From Toxorhynchites rutilus septentrionalis (lineage: Eukaryota; Arthropoda; Insecta; Diptera; Culicidae): 64,000 nt of DNA. The notes beneath the pieces were generated by a model. It saw only the letters and a list, made by a program, of their open reading frames with translations. It had not been told where the DNA came from and ran no database searches. Positions 45,185 to 58,277 of the stretch are shown here, piece by piece. Both the position numbers and the translations under genes were made by a program. The stretch covers positions 288,664,089-288,728,088 of the forward strand of contig NC_073746.1 of the NCBI RefSeq assembly GCF_029784135.1, read 5' to 3'. Position 1 is the stretch's first letter. The number at the start of each line of letters is the position of its first letter.

Positions 45185-45775
45185 AGTTACGGTATTCCAG
45201 AAACTATGAAAAATAGAGAGTTGACGTCTTCGACAAAAGTCTATATTTTGATCAGATTTAAAGCTTGGTCGAATGCACTATATCCACATCTTGACTTTCA
45301 ACAAAATTAGAATTAGTTGTGTTTTTTCAAAGAAAACATGAAAAAGTTGCTGTTACAAAAACTTTTTCCCTGTAAATGTGCCCATCTTCCGATATATTAA
45401 TGTCTTGTTGGTTCTTGTATGGGCTATTCATATTATTGTTTTGAGAACTTCAAAAAAAAAAAAATGCTTTCGAGAAAAAATAATTTCCAAATTTTAAATA
45501 TTTTTTTGAATGTAAACATTTTTTTTTGCATTTTTTTCATTGAAAAATTTCCTAGATTTTCCTCTCTGAATAAAATTCTGTAGGTTTTATTGTTTTTGAG
45601 TTAACAATCATTTAAAATAATAAAGAAAAAAATTGGGCCTTTAGTTATTTGGAGATTTCAAGTTTGGAACATTGCTTAAATGACCAATGCCTTCACACAC
45701 AAAATGTTTAATTTCAATCTCTGCTAATCGCTGCAAACTCCTAAGACGAGTTGGCATGAAATTCGTTCAATACAT
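45185..45775 (+). repeat. Half copy of the 37382-39047 foldback family
   Basis: GACAAAAGTYTATATTTT, GTCGAATRCACTWTATC, CTTTTTCCCTGTAAATGTGC and ACGAGTTGGCATGAAATTCG follow the order seen at 38100-39130. No inverse half was found next to it. Confidence 0.65.
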
Positions 45776-46182
45776 CCTTCTTTACGGTTTTTTTCGTTGA
45801 GTCACCCACTAAGCACTCAACTCAATGAATATTGAATACTTAATGGCTGTCGCCTCTAAATCCACCACTTCGAAAGTAAATTAATTTTATTATTTATTAA
45901 AAGCATATGACAAGTATCGAACTTGTATAGCAGGATACTATCTTTAACTATCAGGATAGCCATATGATTTGCATTCATATAATTTTGCCTGGTAGGTGCG
46001 TTTTGAGCCCATTTCCTCTATCACATAACACTTCATCTTGATCGTTGGCGTTAGTTCGCCTTATATCAATGTTAAACTGAATGAAAGAGTGGAAAGTGTG
46101 AGATAAAGGCATTGCAGGGAGCAAATAAATCATGAACGAAACAAATTTAAGTTTCTTAAAAACGGCGAAATCCATAAAAATA
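45776..46182. other. No gene recognised
   Basis: AT-rich DNA between repeats; short ORFs only. Confidence 0.5.
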
Positions 46183-46508
46183 CAGTAGAACACCGATTAT
46201 CCGCGAAACAGTATGGCAAGGTCACTTCGAATAACGAAAATCGCGGATAACGCGATAAAGAACTAAAAATGAGAAAAACATTTAAAAATAAAAACAATAA
46301 ATAAAGATATTTCAGGATGAAAACTATGTTTCATCAATACAGAAATAATTAAACTGTCCATCTGTAAGGTCGTGTACACCAGTGGTCAGATAATGTGAAA
46401 GCCATGAGCAAAACAAAAGAACAAGTGCCTACCTCTCAATGAGGAATTTCGGGAAGCTCTATAGAACTACTACGGAACTCGCCTTAGTGGATATTCGGGT
46501 TTCTACTG
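46183..46508. mobile_element. 326-bp Tigger/pogo-like MITE
   Basis: CAGTAGAACACCGATTATCC and GGATATTCGGGTTTCTACTG are inverted ends with TA at 46181-46182 and 46509-46510. The CAGTAGAAC-x-CCGATTATCCG start is typical of Tigger/pogo elements. No ORF of note. Confidence 0.85.
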
Positions 46509-49380
46509 TAAGAGTCACTAAATCGAATTTTATTGTGTATTTATAAATTTGCTCCCAATCGGTCCACCAATCGAACGGCGTGAAATGTTTTCAACCATGC
46601 CTAATGCGTAAACTTTCCCTGCCGTCCCATCCGGTCTTCCCAGCTGACCGCACTTAACACACACACTTTGGGTTGTACCACAATCAAAACCTCATTTTTC
46701 CCCAGAAAAGTTTCCCCTGTCCCCCAGAGGGTTGAGCGGAAAACTTTGCGCTCGAGAATTATGTGTAAAGAAGTTTGTCAAATTTAATATTTATGTTCTA
46801 CCAAGGACAAAAAAAAGAACAGCTCTCAGTTCCAGTTCGTTTCCGCTCGTATTCATCTTGTAGTTCCGCTTGACCGGTTTCGAATTATGTTCATCCCATG
46901 GCGACAGACCAACCAGGAATAATCTGGTCAATGAACACTACTTTCGCAGTCATGCTGTGTAAGACGGACACTGTCGTAAAGCCACTTTGTCTCATAACTC
47001 TTTTCTGGCATGCGTACTGCATAAATCAGTGCCCAGAAAGTATCAACCCCTTTCATCATATATCGAGATGCTAGCAACCATTCCTTACATTAACCATGCA
47101 GTGCGGTCATAATAAATCATAATTTAAAAAAAAGCTGGAGGACCAAATATAATTTTTTCATTATCCAAAATTTGTAAACACAAATGAGCTGGAGTATCCT
47201 AATTAACCTAAGATGTGCTATATTTAAACATTACTATTCACATCCACCAAACGTATCGAAAGAATTATGAAATCTCCATTTATTCACAATTTTTGCTTAG
47301 CAATGTACTTCGATTACGAACCGTCTGAACCTAGAGTGATACACTAATCCTGCTTGCATGAACACAGAAACTACCTTCTGCAATCGAACGGCGAAGAAAT
47401 CGATTTCTCATAATACCGAAAATAATGATTGTTTATTTGACACATGCCAAAGCAATTCCATTTGCTTAACAGACTGCGGAAGAGGCACTACAGTCGCAGC
47501 TCAAGACACATCCATTTGGCAAGAAAACTTGGGAAGACAAAAAGAAAAGCGCCAGCAGCCGATTTCCACACACAAGCAACCACTCCTCCACCCCCCTCTG
47601 GCGTCGTTTACACTCGTGAAAATTGAGTTTTGATACCCCGGGTATACGTCGTAAACAGAGAAACACAATGGTTCACAGTGTGAAGTTTTCACTCCCGCGC
47701 TCAATGAGGCAAAGCGAGGAAAAATGAAAAAAATCGAGAATGATGTCAGTAATTTTTTATACACAACATGCTCAAGAAGTGCTGTTGGGCGCTAGTAAGG
47801 CAGCGAGGGCAAAATCGCAAAAGCACATATATAAAATTCACTCGTCTCGTTGAAATGTGAAAATCACTTCACATTTGATTTCGGTGCCCGTAAGTGAAAG
47901 CATCTGTTTTTCGGTATTACTAAATCCAAACCGATATATTTCAGGATTTTCTCCGTCCCGCACCGGCGTCGTCATCGTCAAACGGACCGTGGCAACATCT
48001 GCATAAGCCTATTTTTTACTTGCCACATGAAGACGGTAGTCTGATAGTGCAGTGAACGAACAAAAACAATAGTTACTGATAATAATGGTATTGATCCCTC
48101 AATAATTGTTTTATTATCCCAGGAGCTATTCCACCTAAAATGTTAGGATTGACTTTTTTTTTAAATTTTTCGTGAAATAAACACACCGCTTCGTACTGAC
48201 ACTCGGATCACACACTTGCACCGCACTGGGGAGGCTCCTGCAATCATGAACAAATCTCGATCGTAATTTTCTCTCCGCATCCTCATCGGTCCATCGTTCC
48301 ATTGTTACCACCGTTGTAAGACAATTGTGTCGATTCTGTGGCACGGTTTGCTGCAGAGGGAGCCTCCGCATTCTGTCCCCAGCAAAACGTCTTCAAATAA
48401 CATGAACTTCGGGAAATAAAAACCCAAATGTCCTGGCGGTAGAGTTGCACTTTCGATTCTCCAGTCAAATCACGTTTTAGTGATTGTGGCATATCGAGCG
48501 GGATGATGCTGGCTGGATTCGGCTGGATGGACCATTCCAGTCGTCCTTGTCTGCTTCACTGCCATCTTGGAGTAGGTGTGTGGAGCCATTTCTTTATTTT
48601 TTACTGTCCTTCTCTTCTTTGTCTTGAGCCGCTGCAGGATCGGCAAGGGTTCTTTCTTTTCATTTGATTTTGATTTCTGTGAGTGAATGTAAAAACCATT
48701 TCAGCTCTGCTCAATTTTTGGGGATAAAGAAAGGGAGTGTAATTCAATTTTATCGTTGTACTTGACTCGTTTTTTTTTCTCTCGCACATTTTTCGCTCGA
48801 AGACCATTATAAATGCAGCGTCGGATGATTTATGCTGACTCCTTACTAGCAGATGGTTGGAAGCTGCTGAAAACATGTGAAACACATTCGTAATTTTCAA
48901 TTTTGGTTACGATTTTGCGGAGATTTGGGAAGATGATAATCGTTTACTAAAATGTAATATTTGCAGGTTGATTATTTCATTTCTTAAATTTTATTTGTGA
49001 GTTTTTTGATTGTTGATTGTTTGAACCTTCAGTGAGAAACATTCTTCTAGAATTGATATGGTTTTATTTTGAAGCAAAAATACGAACGATCACCGATAAT
49101 TGAAAATGATCTGGAATTCGACGAACCACATAGAAATATCGAAGTCAAAAGAAGTACAGGAACCTGACATTATTGAAAATAACTGATGAAGGTTTCATTT
49201 ATCGGGACATGTAGTGTTAGTACAGATCCTTGGATCTCGATTGGTAGTTCAATTCGAGAAGTTTCTTACAATTTTCGATTATCAATGTGATCATTATTTC
49301 CTGCGTTTCCTTGGTTTCACTATCATTTTATATTAGATTTACTTTTAAATTATAACATAGTAGGCAAAAATCTGTGTTTG
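46509..49380. other. Long single-copy-looking stretch without recognisable gene
   Basis: Composition is less repetitive than elsewhere. ORFs reach about 100 codons (48601-48900, -) without motifs. Could be intronic or intergenic. Confidence 0.45.
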
Positions 49381-50745
49381 TTTTTGACGTTCACTTAGCC
49401 AGAGCAGGTAGAATATAACCGTTTATTAATAGTTCAATTTCTCTCGTGTTTCATCCCTGATCACCATCGTTATCAGTTAACTATTATTGCTTGGTAAGTG
49501 TTTCACACTTGATTATAAAAAATACTTCATTAATTGTAATTTTTCTTCAAAAAATTATAAAATAAAATGTCTGAAATTTGATTCGATTTTTTTCCTACGA
49601 TTCATATTTCGGACAATTAAAATTGGTGATACTACAATGTGTGTTTTCAGGTTTATTATGGATGCGAAGCGTAAATACAACAAGGACAAAGTTGAATACG
49701 CTTTGGATGCCATTCGAGCAGGATCATCTATCCGTACTGCTGCAAATCAAAAACCAAAATTCTTAGGAAATCCTCAGAATCAGTGTTGGCCAACATGCAA
49801 AGCGGATGTGGGCGGATAGAAGTGGATGGATGAGAGCGCATTTGAGATATATAAATATAGACTAGTAATATTATAACAAATATCAATAAACATCATGTTA
49901 ATTAATAGTAATAGAATATATACGTTGAGGGATGAACGAAACAGATGGAAATCAAAACAGGCTCTATTGCGGTTAAGAGGGGACCCCGGGCAGGAAGGTC
50001 GAAAAAATCGAATTTTCTTTTTTTGCATTTTTTGGGAAGCTTATACCCTCACAAATTTTGTCCTAAAACGATTTTTCGATATTAGATTTCGTAAGAATTT
50101 TACAGTCAAAAGTATGAGATCACCTTAAGAGATATTGCATTGTTGTACGAATTTAAGAACGCATTTTTCTCGAAACCGTGTTATTTTAGCTGATGGTACC
50201 GATATCTCAGGAATCAATCGACCGATTTAGCCATTTTGGATTTTTTTTCGAATTTTCAAAAATCCCTATGTAACGCTTTAGGTGTTGTCCTGAAGTCTCA
50301 AAATATTCTTAGGAATTCGTTCTGCGACACGCCATTGCTTCAGAACCGATACCACCACCAAGGTACTGATTATACCCAAATACCCGAACACTTCATTTTT
50401 CCCATGTTTGATCATTTTATTGCACTAGTAATTGTACAGAAATACAAGTTGAGCATAAAATCACAAGAAACCGTTGTGCAAACCGAGTGTCCGAAATTTG
50501 AATTCACTCTGTCCGAAATTTAATTTTTTTCATAAATAGTGTCCGAAATTTGATTCTAATCCGTTTCAATTGAAAAACATCTTTATTCAATGTTTTTTCA
50601 AATAGGCACCAAAGTAGAAAGCTTTAAAGCTTATTGCACTAATTTAGTAAAAATTTCAACCAAATAGTACTTGTGCATTAAGTTTAGATCTATTTTCTGC
50701 ATCAAATGCCTTAAGTGTCCGAAATACAGTGGTAGACATTTGTTT
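49380..50745 (+). mobile_element. pogo-like element with HTH exon
   Basis: Ends match the deletion element at 25098-25763 in inverted orientation, with GTCCGAAATTTGA boxes at about 50489, 50508 and 50540 and a terminal GTCCGAAATA near 50718. Between the ends lies an HTH exon (49658-49819) and an unrelated AT-rich repeat (~49960-50290) that may be an insertion. No DDE domain remains. Confidence 0.65.
49658..49819 (+). pseudogene. pogo/psq-type HTH N-terminus, truncated
   Basis: ATG at 49658 begins MDAKRKYNKDKVEYALDAIR, then AGSSIRTAA, a psq-type helix-turn-helix as found at the N-terminus of pogo transposases and BTB-psq proteins. GTGTGTTTTCAG ending 49650 could be a 3' splice site just upstream. 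After residue ~32 the match is lost and the frame stops at 49819. Confidence 0.65.
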
Positions 50746-50985
50746 AGCCGCACCCTATTTTTCCTCAATATTTTAAAAAATAAGTCAACTCTTTATACAG
50801 TTTTGCTCCTAAAAATAATCGTCTTTTATGAGCAAAACTGTATAAAGAATTGACTTATTTTTCCGTTTATTTTCATCGAATTGATTCTAAAAAAAAGTAT
50901 AAATTCACTTTTTGTTTTCTAAGTAATTCAAATATGTGGAATCAGGGTGGACATTCGTTTAGCCGCATCCTAAAATTTCAATAAA
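50727..50985. repeat. Two direct copies of a TAGCCGCA terminal box
   Basis: GGTAGACATTTGTTTAGCCG near 50732 and GGTGGACATTCGTTTAGCCG near 50948 are direct repeats of a Tc1-like terminal sequence, bracketing the hairpin at 50777-50861. The second copy precedes the Tc1 transposase relic and may be its left end. Confidence 0.55.
50777..50861. repeat. 32-bp hairpin arms with 21-nt loop
   Basis: AAAATAAGTCAACTCTTTAT and following bases (50777-50808) pair with 50830-50861, one mismatch in 32. The fold resembles a small-RNA precursor, but its place between transposon ends favours a MITE-derived hairpin. Confidence 0.85.
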
Positions 50986-51029
50986 AGAAATTTTGTGCGG
51001 CAAATTTCGAGTCCAATCGGTAGCTAATA

Positions 51030-52057
51030 TTTAGTATGTCCACCTCCATTCCGGATCACTATGAAAACTTGATTTGGCATGGAGTCAGACAGCTTTTAAA
51101 GTGTTGCCATATTGATTATAGCCCAACATTCCTGAGTTACTGCCTTGAGACTGGAAATGTAATCAAATTGTCAACCGTTTGCATAGACCATCTCGGCCAA
51201 GATTCTCCATAGGTTCTCTATGGGTTTGCAATCGACTGCCAGCAGGTCATTCAAGAAGCGGAATGTCCTTCTCGCCAACCATGCCTTCGATTGCTTGGAA
51301 ACGTGGATCTATCCTATCTATCTATAATCCTGCTGAAAAAACGACATCCTCGGTAGCGTTATTCTCAATATGGCCAATCAAAACGTCCTCCAGTAATTGA
51401 AGATACTTTTCGGAATTCATTTGGGTGAAAATGAAACAAATGAGAAGCTTGCTCCCCACACTGTCAAATTTCCGCCCTAAAGTTTCGCTTCGATCTCACC
51501 ACATGCCGTTGACTTAAATTGTACCAATAGCAACTGTAACAGTCCGGACCATCCAAATTGAACTTTTTTCGCCGGAAAATACAACATTTCTCCATTCTAG
51601 TTTCCATTCCATGTATTGCCGGGCGAAAATGAGATGGTTCTGCTTATGGGTGGCGGTTAGTTTCGGTTTCCCTTGGGGTTTCTTCCACATGATGTTTGGT
51701 GACTCATTCAAGATGCGCGCAATATGCCTCTCCGTTACTGGAACAACCGATTCTGCCTTAATGTATGAGCAGGACATCGTTTCCTGGTTAGTTCGTGTCT
51801 TATTCGACCTTTAAGACGCAAAGTAACTTTGGTGTTCCTATTTGTTGGTCGTTATATCCCATATTTCTGGCATTATTTAAAGAAATTTCGACTTTTTTTT
51901 CAAATAGACCAATTTTTGTTACGATCGAGCGATTAGTACAATTTTGTTCACTGAATATCTTTATTATTTTCCGCCCCTCTTCCATCAATAGAATACCTTT
52001 CGCCATTCCTTTAAATTCCACGTAAATCATTAATCTGACCAGCTTCTTACGTTGCAC
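51030..52057 (-). pseudogene. Tc1-like transposase relic, catalytic Asp lost
   Basis: On the - strand: an N-terminal HTH-like part (52057-51800), then in another frame TERHIARILNESPNIMWKKP and WRNVVFSGEKSSIW (51777-51514), where Tc1 proteins have FSDE: the first catalytic Asp is Gly. Further frames read MNSEKYLQLLEDVLIGHIEN and, near 51190-51240, PIENLWRILAEMVYANG, keeping the Glu of DD34E. At least two frameshifts separate the blocks. A dead, diverged copy. Confidence 0.8.
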
Positions 52058-53500
52058 ATCTAATATTTATCTTGTAAATTGAACATTCCTAAGTATGTTT
52101 TCAAAAAACACAGATAAAGGCTTGGTGATTATGCGGAAACTCGATTTATATGCCCTGCGGCTGAACGTATGTCTCGGGGAAAAACGACGTTTGAATGTTT
52201 ATATCCACCGATGCCGCCTTGTATGTGTGTGTAATAGAGAGTAAAACTATTTTTTGTTTTATTTTTAGAATACCCCTTAACAACACTTCCTAATCGAAGC
52301 CAGCGCGTGGCTGACGGATGCAGTCTTTTCAAGGGTTTCAATTCTAAGAGAGTTTTGATTTCAGCAAACTAACTGTTTCGTAAAGGACTACAGCTTAAAT
52401 AGGAATAGATGTCCTTACACGGCTGCTCGATTCTCTCAGGCATGTGTTTATATACATATGATTCATACAGGCACATACTATGACAAATACATTTTAGTGT
52501 GATCTAGTCTGGGCAGTCTTTCCCTGTATACGCTCCTAATGACGTCTTGGACCGGTCATGCTATTAGCTCCGTCGGCAGAACATCTTTCATGATTCTGCT
52601 TGTATGATCTGTCTCAACTTAAACATGGAGTGTATCTTCCTCCCAAAGGAACGTGCGTACGATCAACGATAACGAAATTTTCGGTGAAACGTCAGTAGAC
52701 TCGTATGCTATCGGGTTAAAATGAATTTCGTTTTAAGTGCTCACATAATCCTCCATGCTGTCCTCAAAGATGCCAACCAAATTTTTGAAAAAGCTGGGAA
52801 AATTTGAATTGAACAACTGGATAATCTGGAAGAATCTATTTTTTGTCAATGTTAACAATAAAAATTAGTGACTGTGTCATTTATTATTATTTTCTTCATA
52901 CATTGTTTCTATCATACATTTTCTGTTTTAAATTTAGTGTCATTCTAACTAATTCAGACTTTGCTTTATTTTGCTTCATTATTCTTCATTTCTACATAAT
53001 TTTTGAAAGCTAGAGTTCCTCGCATAGTTTTTTATTCATGTTCTACTTCCTGGATATCATTTCGCTAGTAAATATTCGGATTAGGAACAATTTACATATG
53101 TTTCCTTTCCATGACAATAGTTGGATCAATTATCGCCTTGTGGATGAATCAAGGATCATTGAAATTGAAATGGTTTAGAGCTTGATTGCAGAGTGTAATA
53201 TAAAGCTTGGTCGAATTGGTATTGAAATCACAACGGCGTTGTGTGAAATTTTACATACCAATAAATATTCATTGATCAACTTTCCGATAGAAGCACCTAC
53301 ATACCTACAAAATCATTTTTCACTTTTCTTCCAAAAATTACTTTGTTCAAAAATGTCTTTTTTGAAAAAATGACACATTTGCCAAGTAATTGATTTCTAG
53401 TCGCATACATCCAATCTAGTCGCCTAGAAATATTAACGAAGACTGAAAACATTTTAACTTTGAAAAATAATAACATAAAAATGAAAAATAACACATCTCT
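52058..53500. other. No gene recognised
   Basis: Mixed AT-rich DNA, short ORFs. AGAATACCCCTTAACA near 52269 echoes the 13.4/20.1-kb repeat. Confidence 0.45.
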
Positions 53501-54090
53501 GATTTTCTAATATTTTTCAAAAAAGACTAGCTAATTGGCTTAAATTTTATGTGTCGATCATCTGAATCGGTCCAGTAGATCAAAAGCTATGAATTTTCGT
53601 GTTGGAAAAAGAGGAAAAAAATATTTTTCAAACCATCGGTTAACTTTGAAAAATCATAACTCAAAAACGAAAAAAACGCCTCTTTGGTTTCGACATATGT
53701 TATGTGAATAATCCTCAGCTTTTCAGAAAAAATATAAAAAATATAGCGCCCTTGGTGCCGAGACTATGAAAACAATAAAAAACGAATACAATCAATAATA
53801 ACGAGAACAGAATTCAAACTTTTTGTAGCTTTAGTATTCCGGAAAAAAGACAAGGCGATTGGCTTTAATTTGATATATCGAACATCTGAATCGGTCCAGT
53901 AGACAAAAAGTTATAAATTTTTGAAAAAAAGTCATTTTTGGAAAAAAAGAGGAAAAAGTTAATTTTTCGGACCACCCTAAAATAGAAATAATCACCCTAC
54001 TGAAAAAATAAAAAATACGGGTCTAATGTTTTGCGATAAAGAACAAATCTATCACTTTTCACGAAAATCTGAGAACCACTATATCGGTTT
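53500..54090 (+). repeat. AT-rich dispersed repeat R1, second copy
   Basis: Collinear with 9060-9156 plus 9992-10387, here without the SINE. The stretch GGTTTCGACATATGTTATGT near 53685 is the counterpart of the SINE target, consistent with an uninterrupted paralogous site. Two diverged halves each contain GATTGGCTTTAATTT-like blocks. Confidence 0.7.
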
Positions 54091-55512
54091 GGCCTGGAAT
54101 GGCTGTATATAGATATAGATATAGATAGAGAAAGACGATAATCGTCATAAAGGTCTTCGATGTTGGTGGAGGGGAGTAGGATTCTCACAAATGGAATAAA
54201 AGAATATATTTTTTGGGGAGTAGAAATCTAAGAATACCGAAAAATAGAAAAAAACTGTGAAAATAAAAAAAAACTGTAGATTTTTTGCCTTTGGCTGTTT
54301 CGCTGACATCCCTAAAAAAAGGCAATATACAGAAAAAAAACTGTAAGGTTGGAAACCCTGATGGTAACCAATCTACATTTGGTAACACATTAAAACAACA
54401 ACAATGTATGCGTGTGATCAAGAAATACACAGGCGCTCTCAACCGGATGGCACGGAAAGGAACGTTTTGTAACACATTTTTAAGTTGCGAACAAACTCAC
54501 ACCAACGATTTCATTCAGTACACGACACACTATCGACCCGTTCGCTGGCAGGAACAAGACTGGTTAATAGAAATTACAAATGCTCTGATTTTGCACTCTA
54601 ACCGTGAGAATAAGCAACTTTGCGAAGCATAAATATTTCCTTTCTACGCAGTGTCCGTTCACATTTTGCAGTGTTTGTTCTCTGCTTTTGTGTTTCGAGT
54701 GATCGATTAACGTGCGACTGATTTCCAGATTCCCACATAGAAATACTTCCTCACCGATGTGTTGACTTCCCCTTATTCATGGTGCGAGAGAGATCGCTTA
54801 TGGCCTGAACAATAGTATGGAAAAATGACAATGCTTCCAATTTTGATCAATTTTAACCATTTACAGTCTAGGGTATTGTAATGTTTAGCATATTAAACAA
54901 ATCTTAGAGAATTTCCGATTTGAGTGGTATATCAATTATCAAAATCTGTCAAAACCTGGTTTTTGATTCTGCACCCTCATTGAAAGACCCAATCCTACGA
55001 AAAAAAATGTTTTTTTTTAAATGAAGGATTGTTAATTTTTGGTATAATCAGCACAATATCTCTCTCAATTGATTCATCAGTTTGAGGAAATTTTAATTCA
55101 TCTTTGGTGTGGAAATATCCGTGATGGTAGATATTTACATGTTCAAAAATTCGTCGGAAACTCACAGAACTGTTTAGGGCAATTCTTCCACCATTCCATG
55201 TTTCGGAGCGGAAGCGAAATCAGCGGAATCATACCTCTTGTGAAAAACAAGCTCTACTCATCGATCGATTGTCAAATATTCCATATTGCGAGATGACAAG
55301 TTCCAAGTCAAGTTGAAACAACCCACAAGTTGAATAGCACACAAATTCGATTGTTGTTAGTTATATTTTCCGAATCACGAAATCTATAGAATAGTATTTT
55401 ACAAAGTATCAAGTTACAAGTTACAAGTTACACAGGCAAATAAGTTGCGCCGAATTCGTAGGTTCTTTCGTTGTTTACGTCGGAAGTGCATTGGAGAAAA
55501 AGTTTCGCAGCA
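54091..55512. other. No gene recognised
   Basis: An ATAG-rich microsatellite at ~54105-54135, then A-rich DNA. A 115-codon + strand ORF (54285-54632) has no recognisable family. Confidence 0.45.
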
Positions 55513-55641
55513 ATGGATCGGAAAAAAGAGAAGAATGAAAGCACCACCGATTTAATCACATTCCAGTCCATTGAATCGAAACCGATGAAACCAGTCGAAC
55601 TGATTTACGATTCACAGTCAAACAGCTCGCTCCAGCGGGTG
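55513..55641 (+). CDS. Candidate first coding exon of an unknown gene
   Basis: ATG at 55513 in good context (CAGCAATGG) opens a 43-codon frame starting MDRKKEKNESTTDLITFQS and ending SLQRV at a TAA in CGGGTGTAAGG (stop 55642-55644). The junction resembles a 5' splice donor (G/GTGTAAGG), so the frame may continue in an exon elsewhere. The charged, Ser/Thr-rich start followed by VELIYDSQS is protein-like and less AT-biased than its surroundings. No domain is recognised and no acceptor or second exon was identified within the window. Confidence 0.3.
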
Positions 55642-55644
55642 TAA

Positions 55645-58277
55645 GGAACCTCCAATTAAGATCCTTCAACGACAGCAATCGCAGCAAATCATTTTTAATA
55701 ATTGAAACTTTTTGCCTTCCTCCATCAACGATTGTAGCAAAATTCTATTTGTATGCGCAGAGACTCCTCCGCCTGCTCCCTGGGGGAGTCTCGCGAAGCC
55801 GAGATGGAAAGGAATGCAATTACACGCTTATGCTCGCTTCCGTTTCAACTGCCACTTTCCGGTATGGCGGGGTGTTGATAGCAAGGAGGTTCCGTTAGTG
55901 TAGCACTCTCGGTGGTATTGCCTGCTCCGGAATGGAGGCACTTTGGCAGAGGCTCCGTAAGGTTTATAACCGAGACATAGACACTCACACACACACACAT
56001 GCCTCAAACCGGTTGCATCTGCATCCGCTGTCGGAGCGCTCTCACCTTGGCGCAGCAGCTCCAAGATAAAAGATGCATGCAAAACTGTGAATGAGTTTTC
56101 AGTGCTACCCAAGATGGTTCCATCCGCGCCTGTTGCAAAAGGCAGCAACCAGCAGCCAGCAGTGGTAGGAAATCCAACTATCCGTATCATTGAATTATGC
56201 AAATGTGTCGCATTAATTTCGCTTCGTCTTCAGACTAATTTGCGGCATGATAGAGTTACACTGCGCCACGGAAACAAGCGGAACTTGTTCCGAGACGATG
56301 GCGAAGTTAGGCGCTAATCAACAACGTTATTAATATTGGATGAATGTTTTTCTTATGAATCGTTAATACCTCACTGAGGCTAAGACAGACTTCAATGAAG
56401 TAGGAAGGAAAGCCATCCGCCTGTGATATCAGGATTATTAATTGAAGTCCAGATGTGGATAAATTTGCAAATTGCATCCTACACAAGTGACACACAACTC
56501 GCAACGCCCTAAAACACCGACCGAACAAGCCTGAACCATGTTTGTTAAAATTTGTTTTAATTTATTTCACGCGGTTACTGGACGGACTCGCAAGTGGTCA
56601 AACTCGGAAAACTTTTCCCATCGCCTTCGGTGTTTTGTAGCAGAGAAACCAGGTTTCACCCCATCCGCCCATGATGGCCCGATGAGCCGAATGGTTTCGA
56701 TAAAAAGTTGCTACAAGCCAGCCGTCACCCATCGGATCGTAAACACATTTGCATAATGAATCAATTTAAAGTAAATATCTATAACAAATATACGTGTCAG
56801 AATTGAAACAGCGTTGGCAATCTGTTCATGCCTGTTCGAAGGGAGTCAAATGGGATACAAATGCAAACTGCTGCGGTACTTGTGGCCGATCGGCGTGGAA
56901 ACTCGTTTTCCGGACTTTTTCCCCCATCAAACTTTACCAATTAGCCAAACCCGGGCCGCTATACAGTGGAAAATTGAAAGTCATAAATACCGTAAAATAC
57001 TCGGGAATCGGAAAAGTTTTATATTATCTTAATGCAGGGAATTAGGTTGACTTTTGCAATTGATACTGTTCGGGTGTGATAAGGGAGAGTAGGCTTACCA
57101 AGTTGAATCAAGTTGCGGCTGTTGTATTATTGACAATGGGAAGTGTGATTGATGCTGAAACGCCCGAGGGAGTGTTTTAGGGTACGAACAGATGTTTGCT
57201 ACAGAGGACTGCTTTTCTCACTCCTTCCGGGGCCATAAACCAATGTTTTGAACGAAATCCTTCAGCTGACTAGAACGACTGTGACTTATTGTATGTGGGT
57301 CTTTATTTGTGGCAGAGCTATATAACTTTGATAAAGATCATCAGTACAAATCTTTCTATAAATAAATAGAGTGTTAAAAATTGTAGGATGTTTATATTAA
57401 CCACGTAACGATTTAGCACGTTTGACTGATAGAACACAGTTATTGATGAAAAATGCAAATCCAAAACGGCCGTCGCCACAAAATGGGGCCATATGCAACA
57501 CGGACACGATTATATACATTCGTCAATTTCTTTTCACTGCATATTATCGAGTCCTGTATATAATCGAGTCAAAAAAAAATATTTTTTATTTGTTTTTTAT
57601 ACATATATTATTTGTTTTTTGATTATAAATGAAGAATTTAATTTTTGATTCAAGCCTTAAAATACCTTTCTCATAGAAAAAATCCGAACTCTTTCGGGAG
57701 GTGATAGAGGATCATATTTGATGATAAAAATCCTTCTACGCATATGATCGAATTCCAACAATGACGGAGTTATTGAACTTTTTCTCTGTTTCGGGCCGTG
57801 TTGGCTCGAATTCAAAAATTACGCTACGTATTACAATTTTGTTGCTTATAATGAAGATTTTTTTTAACGTTTTTAAACGTTTCAGTAGAATTTTTCGCTA
57901 CAGTGATATTTTCGATTGAAATTGAAAAAAAAATGAAATTGAACGAAAAATTTACCCTTCGATTTCGAATATTGTTCGTAATAATTATCGCACAGTGAAT
58001 AGATCAGTTTTGGAATCATAACAAGTTAAATATATTTTAAAATCAGTCTAAATATTGCTTCGTCGGAAAATTATTATTCAAAATTTCCACTCTGATTTTT
58101 ACAAAGTATCATCATCAAAATGATTGTACATTTTTCCAAAATTTATCATTATTGTTCAAATATTGCAGCATGTACTTAAGTAAACAGATGTATCTCTAGT
58201 CTAACGTATCTCGAAATTCCTAAAAATATTGATCACAGTTTTGATGGAATTCGAGGGAAATTATCGGATAACAAAGT
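55645..58277. other. Long stretch without recognisable gene
   Basis: 55.7-57.2 kb has higher GC and looks single-copy (a CA run at ~55983-56000). TCGAGTCCTGTATATAATCG near 57550 is a fragment of the 41429 MITE family. 57.6-58.2 kb is AT-rich. ORFs up to 124 codons lack motifs. Confidence 0.45.

Noticed and set aside
54285..54632. 115-codon + strand ORF
   Set aside because: Starts in A-rich low-complexity DNA and shows no motif.
55828..56202. 124-codon - strand ORF
   Set aside because: No recognisable family; a CA microsatellite contributes part of the reading frame.
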